A stretch of 64,000 bases of DNA, from contig JAQGEQ010000071.1 in NCBI GenBank assembly GCA_034620365.1, positions 5,084,001-5,148,000 of the forward strand. Reading direction: 5' to 3'. Position 1 is the first letter of the stretch, and each line of letters begins with the position of its first letter. Under the pieces are notes generated by a model. It saw only the letters and a program-made list of their open reading frames with translations, was not told where the DNA came from and ran no database searches. Shown here one piece after another: positions 47,625 through 58,400 of the stretch. The position numbers and the translations under genes were made by a program. The DNA is from Pegea sp. RAD2-039. Lineage: Eukaryota > Chordata > Thaliacea > Salpida > Salpidae.

Positions 47625-49475
47625 CCTTGCGACATTTAGTATTTTGCTCCTTTATTTAAAGTTTGTTTCAGATCTTAAGTTTTTTAAAATAATTGAATTG
47701 CAAAAGCTCTTTAGATAATAGTAAATAATTCGCAAAGATGCCTTAATTTTGAAAATTTTAATTAAACATAAAGGTTGATTTAACATGAATTTTATAAGAA
47801 AGTAGTTCTTAACAATACAAAACTATTCAATTAATATATGTTTTATCGAGTAGCTTATTGTCTATATCTCGCAAAGAAGTTTACGGTGTATGTCTAACAG
47901 GTAGATACAAATTCTGATTCAAAATATATTAGCTTAAGTTAAGCATAGATTTCAAAAGTTTAATAAAATTTAATTAAGCTTCTGCCGCCTCGAACAACAA
48001 GACCAAGCAAAAGGAAGCAAATCTTACAAACAGTGCTGAGTTTGATTGTCGAAGATGGCACAAAGGCTGCGCAATTGCACACTGCAAAATACCTAACTCT
48101 ATAAGTAGCTTGCATACTTCCTTTCTTCTTTCCATAACATTATCCTTGCATATAACCAACAAGTAAATCTTCCAAATACATGACGTAGTTTCAAAAGACC
48201 TCAATATTTTACCATTTACAAAATCACTGCAAACAAACGTATCGACATTAAGATTTGTGATTAATTCCTTATTATTTTATTATTGTTTATTTAAATTCTA
48301 AATATATATTTTCAAATCAATAATTATGTTTTCTTTGATATTTTCATGAAAATCTATCAAATCTTCATCAGAGGCATTTGTTTTGTTTCATACTTCGACT
48401 AGTAGCTAAAAACAGGAAATAAACTTTTCAGTTTTAGTTTATTGTTCACTACTTGTATGAATTGCTTAAAAGCAAATTGATGCGATAGGAACTTACTAGA
48501 ATATACCTATAAGCTAAATATTTTATATATCTTATCCTAATCTTATATTTATAATTATAGTTTGTATTATATAAAGTGACAAAAAAGTTCAAATTTACTT
48601 TAAACAATTAATCATAAGAAATCTGTATTGAAGCAGAAAATTTATAGCTAAATAACTAGAAAATAATAGCAGGTAACTCAAGCTCGCAGGCTTACGATAA
48701 CAAGCTTACTATTATTTATGCTCCTTAGCTAATTAAGATGATATACTCTAATTATCAATTATGTCATCACTATAGTTCACTCACTAAAATAAACATCAGA
48801 AATTTCATTTTCTGCGTTTCAAGATTACACTTTAAATAAGTGTTTAACTAAGCAATCCAAAATATAGATTAAGTAATTATTTAATGATTAATCTTTTAAA
48901 TTTTTACTAAGAACCTAAATAACAAGATTTTTATGTACATTGCTGTTGATGGCCTATTTACTTATGTACAGTAATAAGTTTTTAACAGCTTTAAAACGTA
49001 ACAAAGCACCTGGTAATTTATCTCTCTTCTATAATTGTTTTTGGAAAAAAACTGTTTATGAACTATAATGACGAGATAATTTGATGGTAAGCCATTAACA
49101 TTATTTTTTTCTTATTTGTTAAGATTGACAAATTGCTGACTTAGTTGTGTTAGAAATTCAGTCGTGATATTGTTGATGACTTTGTTAAATTGACGTCAGC
49201 ATTATTTTCTTTGTGCTAACAGTCCAAATTCTGAACTTTTGTATTTTGAAACAATGTTTGTTAGCTTATAAATTAATTACATCTTCTTCTCATTTTGATA
49301 TTTGTATCAAACAATTAATATTGTTTACTATTGTTTAGTCCCCACATTATTATGCTCAAAAAGACAATGAAATCAACCTGAACCACAAGCTTAATCGTTT
49401 TTTCACTTTGTAAAGCTGTAGAACTTTCAGTTATATTTAAAAGTAAAATATATTCTTCCATCAAATACCACAAGT
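47625..49475. other. A+T-rich stretch without a supported gene
   Basis: The minus-strand open frame at 47974-48204 begins without an ATG; its first Met leaves 53 codons with no recognisable features. Nothing else was seen. Confidence 0.45.
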
Positions 49476-49479
49476 CATA

Positions 49480-49912
49480 CTATTTGTTAACTGGCCAACA
49501 ACTGAACTTTCATTCAAAGATATAATTGCAGAGGTTATGAATGTGGTTCATGCCAAGAAATTGAACATTCATTGACCCCAACACGTAAAACGACGAATTC
49601 AAAATGAACTAGAGGAGATCTACTAAAATTACAAATTTGTCACTGAGTTTTACTGTGCACAGAATAGTTATAAAAAACTAAGTAAGCTAGATATTGACAA
49701 TTGGTAATATAAAAAAACAAGCGACTAGACGTGGTGATAATCGATCACAATTTGCTGTCAACAAGCTTAAGCCGACCAGAGAAAGAAGAAAAAAAGAAAA
49801 GAGAAAAGTAACAAATTATATACGGGTAGTGAATTTGGAAATAAACACTCGTATCGTAAAAGAAGCCAATGAATTTATCTGTTTAACATTGGTTGTTATA
49901 AGAACTGATTAA
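49480..49912 (+). pseudogene. Relic of coding sequence, possibly from a mobile element
   Basis: Reading on the plus strand across a few stops and frameshifts gives NWPTTELSFKDIIAEVMNVV then HAKKLNIH, then PQHVKRRIQNELEEIY and NYKFVTEFYCAQNSYKKLSK. Further on another frame is open for 72 codons without an ATG start (basic run KLKPTRERRKKEKRK). The residue pattern is protein-like and the stops suggest decay. The alternation of helical Lys/Glu-rich blocks recalls repeated host-uncharacterised transposon proteins, but no family is certain. Confidence 0.3.
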
Positions 49913-49914
49913 TT

Positions 49915-51280
49915 TTCACTTGTTTAAAGATTAAAACAAACTTGAATCGTCAAAATCACAACAAAGATCAGGTTAAGTATATGGAAACCTCTGTCATATG
50001 TTAAAACTAAGAAATGCTTTGTTTGTTTTGATGAGTTTGTCCCTAAACTAGTAGAAGACTAATAAAAAGCTAAAAATATTTGTTACTTTTTCAAAACATT
50101 TTTAGTTGTTAAAATATATTCAAATAATGGCATCAAAACTTTGTTATTTAATCTTTGTAGTGAAAAAGAGTTAAGAAATAAAATTAAAAATGTTTATACC
50201 TTCTATTTCATTTAATGTGCTCAAGAATAATTTAAAAAACACATAAATAATTCCACTTTTTTATTGAAACTATTTTATATTCACTTATATCATTTGTCTT
50301 ACTTAATTGTGTTAGTTGAAACATAATTGTTAAAAGTCAAATATTTCCGATGTAGGGTACTCAAGTAAAGACTTGATAATCTAATATTTATTATCTGTAG
50401 AAGTTATTAATTGTCTTAATGTAAATGTTTCCTTAAAATAAATTAAAAACTGTTTGTACAATTCTTTTAAGATGATTGTACTTTACTTGACATTATTGTG
50501 GTAGATATCATTTGTTTTGAGCAGTTGGTTGCTTAAAGTTTTCAAATGTAACCCATAAGTTTAAAAACACTCGATGTAATGCTTATTTCCAAAATGTTAT
50601 GAAAATCAGATTTCAGAAAGGCAGTTTTTGTAAAGAAACTCAACTTCTTGCTGCAGTTAACATCGGCCTGTGCAAACATGAAGGCTCTAGAACAAACAAC
50701 AATTCAGTTAATGAAAATAATTCGCAATTAGCATTGCAAACAAAGGTTTATTGAGTAGAGGTAAAAACATTTTGAAAATAATTTTTCATTTTAAATCAAC
50801 CGCCATTTATTTTTATTTTTATTCTATTTTAATCCCAAAATGTACAGTGGTATAGGTTGCTAATGTGCGCGGGATATTTGAAAGTAGTAAGCCAGTAAAG
50901 AGAAAAGCCAAATTGTAACTATCTTTTTCATTGTTGTTTTAATCTCACATTAATAGCTAAACCAAATTAGCATGTTGCACTAAACTGTTTATTAAAATAG
51001 AAAATAAATTAAATAAATCATTGAACTTTTTTTTTATTAACTCAAGTTTATTTAGCTGACAAATATTATGGTTTTAATAAAGGTTTTTGAAGAAAAGTAA
51101 TAACAGCTAGTTTGATGTTTAATGTGTTTATCAGCGGATAAATGTGACTTTTTATTAAAAATCAAATATAGTATCAATAAAAGCAAATCAGAGAGTAAAA
51201 AACGGTTGTTTTTTTAACTTATAGGAAAAACTTGAGTTTTGTTTCCTCACAAAATGAATAATTGTAAAAACGAAACAATC
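49915..51280. other. A+T-rich stretch, may hold downstream exon(s) of the 51.3-kb gene
   Basis: On the minus strand a clean acceptor TTGTTTGTTCTAG is found at 50687-50699 in front of a G+C-richer block (50640-50686). Read in phase 0 from the 51287 donor it ends quickly (SLHVCTGRC then stop), so it is not a convincing second exon. Nothing else was recognised. Confidence 0.3.
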
Positions 51281-51286
51281 ACTTAC

Positions 51287-51331
51287 AAATACAGCTGTAA
51301 AAATAAGGAGAGAAACAAAAGAAATCTTCAT
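51287..51331 (-). CDS. First coding exon of a secreted protein (signal peptide), rest not found
   Basis: The minus strand shows a complete 5' gene start. A TATA box (TTTATATAAG, 51417-51426) comes first, then about 57 nt of likely 5' UTR. An ATG at 51331 opens 15 codons of signal peptide (MKISFVSLLIFTAVF), followed by a perfect donor GTAAGT at 51286-51281 in phase 0. Short TATA-driven first exons that encode just the signal peptide are common in genes for secreted peptides. The mature part should lie to the left; the only strong acceptor seen (50687) gives an early stop. The 5' UTR has a tiny upstream ORF (ATG AAT TAT TTA TGA) overlapping the start. Confidence 0.45.
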
Positions 51332-51416
51332 AAATAATTCATCAGATATTTTTTTCTCACTAAGGTTGTAAATTGTAATAATTTTCAAAAGGACCCACAA
51401 ACTTTACTCGGTTGTA

Positions 51417-51426
51417 CTTATATAAA
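51417..51426 (-). promoter_or_regulatory. TATA box of the 51.3-kb secreted-protein exon
   Basis: TTTATATAAG on the minus strand, about 85 bp before the ATG at 51331. That places the expected start of transcription near 51390. The core is symmetric, so direction comes from the downstream exon. Confidence 0.45.
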
Positions 51427-51439
51427 GTCGCTTCTTGTT

Positions 51440-53915
51440 GACTTTTAATCAATAGCAACTTTTTAAGTTTGGTTTCAGTTCGACCGGTCTATGAAAACCT
51501 CAAAAACATCTTAAGTAAGATTCGGCTGCGTAAACACAATTTAAACAGTTGTAGCTACAAAAATAAAACGTATACAAGTAAGCCTCTAAAATTGATCAGG
51601 CAAACATTTTGTATAACTACTTAATTAATATAAAACTAAATAGTTTATTTAATAACAGCTTAAAATAGTTAAATGAACTTATTCATGATCTTTCAAAGAT
51701 TAATGATCTAACAGTCTGAAAATGCGAAAGTTTTATTCTTTTCAAGTGTTAGTCTTTTATCGAATATTGAATATTTAAATCTTAATTTCGTTTAACGCTG
51801 TTTATGATGAGCTTAGTCATGCTTTTAGCATATTTAAGTAGATTAAGGTTGTTAACAGCGATTCTGATCACTGATCGCAACAACCTGATTAAACATGCCC
51901 AATTATTTTATCTTTATTAATGAGACACAATTTTATGTAAAATTGGATAAATTTTTTATAAGCTTTTGTAATGTATTCAACTAAGAACATACTCTTAACA
52001 TCTTACAAATAGAGTTGTAAAAGTAACACTCCAATTTTCATTTTTACTTTTTGGATTTAGCTTTAGAGATGACCGCGTTTACTGGAAGTTTACTGAAAAA
52101 AAGTGATTAAATACGAAATTATATGACTAATTTTTCTTTAGGTTTTCAGCTACTGCTGATAAAATTGATTCTTTATATTAAAACATAAATTTAAACTACT
52201 ATTAAGACCATTAGTAAAGTTTAGTATTTAATTAGATTATTTTTAAGAAATCAGCAAAATAAATTGTACTGATTTGGCTTATTAATTTAATTTCTTTAAC
52301 TAAGTAGCAAAAATTTGAAATTTATAAATATACTAGAGAAACGTTTTGCTGTGGAAACACATGTAGCTATCTATAAGTTTTACTAGTTGGTATTAGCTTG
52401 ATTTTAACTTTAGTATATAGTCTAGCATTCTATCCATGAATAGTAAACAGTTTTGTATCTAAATTTTCTGTTATTATTTTTTGATAGGCTGCCTTTAGTA
52501 TAACTTAGTTTATTTAATCGCTTTAAAAATGAAAACGTAAGCATCAAAGTTTTGATTAATTATATTTAAGTTTAACTTAATCTACCTAAGCTTGGCACAT
52601 AATAAATCATAGAATTGATTTACTTCAAAAAGATTTCAAACTTAATGCATCATTATTTAGCACATAAAACATAAATTAGTACTAATAAAAGTATTAGAGC
52701 TTTTTTTAAGAACACTTGAATAAGAACATATAATTTTCTGTCTTTTATATTCATTTTAGTTTAAATTAAGTTACTTGATGAATACTGTTTGCTTTTTATT
52801 ACTATCAACTGGTCTAATGGTTCTTAAAAACAGTTTATTTGTAAATCATCTCTAAAATGCTTGTCATTTTTCAGCTAAAAAACAAAAGTAGAAAATGTAA
52901 TCGAAAAAATATTAATTTTTGAGAAAGTTTTGTCAAAGATTTAATAAGATATGTAAAATCATTTTTCACTTGTGGTAATTAGTTTAAGTTTTTAATAAAT
53001 TTATTGTGGTGTAAATAAATGTATAATACTTTTCCAACTGAAATAAAATTTTCTGCAAGATTTTAATGTTTAGTTAAATTATAAAAATGTTAAGTTTGAT
53101 AAAAATAACTTTTTTATTACTTTTATTTTAAAAGAAAATAACATTTTTCAGTTTCACTTTAGGTGACTACAAGAAATATTTCCAAATTTACTAACTAGAT
53201 TCATGATTCTTTTTCTAACTATGAATTGTTTTACATTTACCATCAGTTAAAAATGATTTTCAAATCTAAAGCTGCCAAAGACCATTTTTACCAAAATAAA
53301 ATTAAAACAACTTGAAGCAGTAAACACTAATATTTAAAAAAAGTCAATCCAAAATTCTTCAATTTACTAAGATCATAACATTTAATTTTTGCATTAAAAG
53401 CTACAACCTTTTGAAACGTGTTGACCTTTTTTGCTTTCTTTTTTATTATCGTAGCAAAGGTTTTTTTTAAGGCAGGAAAGGTGTTATGGTAATCTTTAGT
53501 CTGAGCACACTTGGTGAGATAAATTGAGTATTACTTGATGTCAATAATCTTATCAGATCTACACCAAAAATGTATAACAATGATTGAAAACCAAACTTTA
53601 ACATATAATCAACTATGCATAAACCTTAAAAAAATTCTATCTCTTATTTAGGCAGCCAATTTTTTTTCGTTTATATTTTACTACTCGTAAAGTATAAATA
53701 AAACTATATGAAATATTTAAAGTAAAATTGTTAACAAGAAATATACTATCCAAAAGTGTTTTTTTAGTAATTAGGTTTTTCTTAAGGTAACTTTTACTGG
53801 TTAGAACCCTCAGAAAAGATATAAGAAGCACCAAGTTGTGAAGAGTGACTTTTTATGTTAGTTTATAAACTACTTATCTTGATAGACATAATGTAAACGT
53901 TTTATTTTTACTTTT
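51440..53915. other. A+T-rich stretch without recognised features
   Basis: No exon or repeat was recognised here; a few G+C-richer patches (for example 51840-51900) show no clear motif. Confidence 0.5.
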
Positions 53916-53918
53916 AAA

Positions 53919-54212
53919 CTACCAAACGAAATGACTGAAAGTAAAGAAAACTTTTGAAAATAATGAACTGTATTTATTTTTGTATTGTTTTAAGAATAAA
54001 TAAAAAATGAAAGCACCATGCCGGTGATAATCCAGTTCTAAGACGCTCATGTAATGGTTTTTTTCAAACAAACACAATGACCGAAAAATAAAAATTCGTT
54101 TCTCCACTTCTTCCTCGTGACTTATGTTGTCATGGAAATATCGTACGATTGAGTTCTCAATTTTATGGAGCAGAAATAACAAAGCAGAACTGAACTTCAT
54201 CGTCAAGTACAT
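53919..54212 (-). CDS. Possible small protein or exon, unknown
   Basis: A 97-codon frame with a real ATG. Its start is moderately hydrophobic (MYLTMKFSSALLFLLHKIEN), and its middle is protein-like (HDNISHEEEVEKRIFIFRS) with a dibasic KR after an acidic run. The last third is A+T-rich and looks like read-through into non-coding DNA; a GT at GGCATG|GTGCTT could end an exon near 54020. No family was recognised. It may be chance. Confidence 0.22.
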   Translation of the reverse strand: MYLTMKFSSALLFLLHKIENSIVRYFHDNISHEEEVEKRIFIFRSLCLFEKNHYMSVLELDYHRHGAFIFYLFLKQYKNKYSSLFSKVFFTFSHFVW

Positions 54213-54214
54213 GG

Positions 54215-55040
54215 TACATAGGAAAATTAATGTCTCTGATTAAAAATTAGCTCATAACTACTAGAAAGTAAATATTACAAAGAATATTTTTTGAATACTG
54301 ACATCTTTAGTTTTAGTTTCCAGTTTAGTTCACAACCAAAATACTTTTAAGTTTTCAAGTTAAATTACTAAAGAACTTTATTAAAGTAAAATCAAAATAG
54401 ATGCAGAAGTTGTATAATAATCTAATGAAACTTTGCCTTTAAAAAATAACTAGAAGTAATAAAAATGTTTCCATTCAACATTTAGCGGTCAAATATAATA
54501 CTTTTTGGTTGAAATCTATTTGAACATATTTAAATAAGAAAAAAAATACAATGTCTTTTGTTAAACACTATAAAATAATTATAATAGAAACAATTTGCTA
54601 CAAGCTTGTTAATTTGTTCCTAAAAACACATTTTAAAAGTTGTTTAATTTTGAATGATGACTTTAAAATATTTTTATGTAACTTCACCAGTTCACTTATA
54701 CGCATTAAAAAAACTATTCAAGCGAACAGCTACCAACAATTTCAGGAAAAATAAAACCTTGTTTTTTCTGATGATGAACAACATGTTTTCAACTTCTGTT
54801 TATCAATTAAGCATGCTTTTTATTAACAAACAAGGTCATTGATTGCTAAAAGCTTGTTTGCTTCTGCTATGTGGTGACAAGAAGTGAAAAAGTGTTTTGT
54901 ATGTCAAGGAGTAGTATTGGCAGTGATGGTTAATGAGATGATTGAAGTGCAGGTTATTTTCCAGTGAAGCAAGATCAGTTGGAAAGGTAAACACACAAAA
55001 TAAACAAACTCAAATAGCATACACACTAGTCAAATCGTGA
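54215..55040. other. A+T-rich stretch without recognised features
   Basis: Two overlapping plus-strand frames at 54551-54842 have A+T-driven composition and are not called. Confidence 0.5.
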
Positions 55041-55049
55041 TCAACTAGA

Positions 55050-55430
55050 AGAAATGTGAATAAAGATAAGTAGAAGGTAACGTACTACAACCAACGTACT
55101 ACTGGAGCTGCTGGTTAAGATAAAACGGAAAGATAGAGAACGAAGAGTAGGAGTAAGAGTAGGAGTAGGAGGAGCAAGTGGTTTACTGACGTCAGTAAAG
55201 GACCTAACGGTTTGCCAAGAACCGTTGAACAAAAAAGAAAAAAAGCAGAAAGGGCATGATGCGGCCTGTCCGGACTCGCCGTGACAATGTGAGATTATCT
55301 GGCCCGTTTATTGATCTGGGCACGCGCTTGAAATTTGCAGTTTCATGCTTGAATGATTTGAGTAACGAACAACCGTTACAACGAACGTACTATTTGCGAA
55401 GCACGAAAAACCACAGTTTTATTTGATGAC
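55050..55430. promoter_or_regulatory. Strong promoter or enhancer candidate: CRE palindrome and MYB-like pairs
   Basis: A G+C-richer island. It contains TTTACTGACGTCAGTAAA (55182-55199), an 18-bp perfect palindrome centred on the CRE TGACGTCA. Next is AACGGTT-N7-AACCGTT (55206-55226), an inverted pair of MYB-like sites, then GTAACG-N6-CGTTAC (55362-55379), a second inverted pair. TCCGGA and CACGCGC also occur between them. The left side has a GAGTAG-rich simple repeat (55145-55173). No exon could be attached on either strand. The 63-codon minus-strand frame at 55041-55232 reads the simple repeat and is not believed. Confidence 0.45.
55145..55173 (+). repeat. Short imperfect GAGTAG/GAGTAA purine repeat
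   Basis: Four to five imperfect copies of GAGTAG or GAGTAA, then GGAGGAG. It is adjacent to the palindromic regulatory island. Confidence 0.6.
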
Positions 55431-55434
55431 AGAC

Positions 55435-58400
55435 AAAACTGGTTGTTTTAATTTTTTTCGTCGCATCTTAAATTTCTTTTACATTTGCTCATAGTTCTGA
55501 AAACTAACTCTTGTATTTATTTAAATTTCAGATACTGATAATTTAATGCAGCTAAAAACCAATAGACACTTTGTAATAAATTTATACTTAAAATATATGT
55601 TATCATCTCTTTAGTAAAGTAAGTTTCTTACTTTCAGTCTTCTTATATCGTTCGTATTAAACTGATAAAACCTTACAGATCAGTTTAAACAACTATCTCA
55701 AACAATGCCAAATTTTAAGTGCAGTTTGAAAATTAATCATTTGTCTTTACAACTAAAAGTAATTGGATTATTCAATTTGTTAAAAATAACTGCAATTTTC
55801 TAAAATTTAATGCTTTTAATAGAAATTAATTGTCGATCTGAATAAAAAGTACTTTAAAACAAAAGCATAAGGTTTAAATTTGTACATTTCGTCGTTATAT
55901 AGCCAAAGTTTTATTTAAAGTATATTTGTCTAAGGTCAACCAAACTGGCAAATAAACTAAAGGGCCGTATTATGTCATTACACAATTATTAATAAAGTTC
56001 AACAAATAAAACGAATTTATCTTTTATAAAATCACATCACTTATGTTATTCAAGTAACAAAAGGTATAAAGTTGTCACCTATCTTTTTGTTTATACAAAA
56101 AATTTTATAAGACAATTATCTATCTAGTAACATCAATCTTATTTCTACAATTTAGTTAAAAATATTTTTAATCTTTAATTGAAGTTGGCATGCTAAAATC
56201 AAACTTTTTACAAAATAAAATTGAATTTCTTACTCCTTTTTATTTATCATTTAAAAAATCTGATAAGCCAAATAATCAGAAAGACTGGAAACAAAATTAA
56301 ATTAAAATAAATCGAAATATTTCGTAAAGTCTGATATAATTCTTTTTATAAAAATCTTTGCTAACTGAATATATGTAGTGAGAATATCATTTATATTCAT
56401 ATCTGCGATAAATCACTAAATCAAGCAATGAGAAAGACTTAAAAACTACTCTTTTAAAATTCATTCACATTTTAACTTTTGTTGTTAGGAAATGTAATTT
56501 TTTGTTAAATTCGATTATCTATAAATATTCTCTTTATCAATTTGTAGCTTAAACATCAGCTTTTATAAAAGGTTTTTTCAACAAATCGTTGATTAAAATT
56601 CTTTGTGTTTCCTTAAATAATTCTAGAAAACAAAGTGCAAGTAAGTCTGGAGAATGAGCTTCAAGTCGAAGTATTACAACTGATTAAGTGAAATGATAAG
56701 TTCAAAGTGTTTTGGTTCTGGTGTTTCTTATCCATACTACAGCATGTAAAGCTGTTTACATCTTGTTTTATAAATCAAAGCTTTCTCTAAAATGCTTATT
56801 GTTGGTAGTTTTTCAACATCTAAAAGAAACTAATGTAGATGTATCACCAAAACTTTATTTGTTGTGTTATAGTAAAATTTCTTCAATCAAAAAATAATCT
56901 TTTATACAGAGCTTCATAATTCAATATAAATCACAATTAAAAACTGCGAAAAATTGGTAATTAAGATTTTATTAGATAAATAAACAAATATTTTTAAAAT
57001 TTTGCAGATAATTTTCATCTTTTTCAGAAAAAGCTGAACCAATGATTTTATATCTGAGTTAATCTTATAGTCTGAATATGAAGCAAATATTTTGTAGCAA
57101 AACCTTCATTAAGTAAAAGATTTCCTAAATGAAAATTGAAAAGTTCTAATTTAACTTTTAAATAAATTCATTTTTTCAATTCTGCGTTATAATAATAATA
57201 ATAAATCATGTAACAACTTTAGTGAACTTTTGCAGTTTTTTTAGTGATCTAAATTAAATGTAGAGTGTAGAAGCAGGTTGAAATTATACGTTATTAGATT
57301 TTATTGAAGCATTAAAGATTAGCTTATCACCTGAACTCTGTCTGTAATTTTGTAGAACCAGTTCTTATTTGAATTTATACATAAGCTTGTGCTTAATAGA
57401 TGTGCATACACTATAAATTTTTAGAGATGTATTGTGTATTTGCGAAATACTCATTGAATCTAATATTGTTTTCACAAGCAAAAAGTATGCCAGTAGTATA
57501 AGCGATTTTTAAATCAAATCTTTATCAGCTGCTATCTCTCTTTAAATTAATTTAAAAGATGAATGAAACGAGAAAATAATTGATAGTTTCAGTTATGAGT
57601 TTTACTAGAAAAACGTTTGTTGTATTTAATCATGAGCCTTTTAACTAATAGCAAAATAAAATGTATGAACTAGCTTATTACATATCAATAACTAATGACT
57701 TTGAGTACAAGCTATAATCATTTCCTCTGTACCTGTAAAAAGGAAACAGGTTCTGGAAAAATTTCTAAATTAAGCATGCAATTAATATATGTTAGTAGAG
57801 TAAAGGTCATGTATGATGATGAAAATTTGACAAGCCTGTTTAACTTAGTAAAAAACAAACTTTAATCAGATAGATTACAACATCTAGAAAGTTATTAATA
57901 TAATCATACAAAGTATTAAATCGTATGATGTTTTTTATAATGTTAAACAATAAAATTGTAGTGATTACTGTAACCAGATTGATTGAACTAAATAATGGCT
58001 TACATCAACTTTTAACTTGTTCTGAATTTAACAGAAATTGATAACGATAATATAAAAATTGTTTGATCATTTCAATTTTCAGTAAATATTTGCATTAAAG
58101 TTTCTTAAAATCTTTAAAAGTCTGAGAATTGTAAATCAAAAGAAATAATCAATCAAAAACCAACTTTAAGTTACAATTGTATTTTTATTTAAAAAGATTC
58201 ACACTTTTGATGTAAATTCAATTTTTCAAGAAATTTATTATTTCTTGTCGAAACCAAACTAGCCTAACTTCAATGATACCAAAAGAGAAGAATTTTTACA
58301 ACAATATAGTACAGTTAGTATTTTTATCTTTTTACCACAGAAAGTACTGCTCTAGTGCAAACACTACATCAAAGTTAAACTTATTTCTACTTTAAAAACA

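Noticed and set aside
47974-48204. 76-codon ORF on the minus strand
   Set aside because: No ATG at its start; from the first Met only 53 codons remain, without recognisable features.
50640-50686. Second exon of the 51.3-kb secreted-protein gene
   Set aside because: The acceptor is strong, but in phase 0 the frame stops after nine codons.
55041-55232. 63-codon ORF on the minus strand
   Set aside because: Mostly a translation of the GAGTAG-type simple repeat and the palindromic element.
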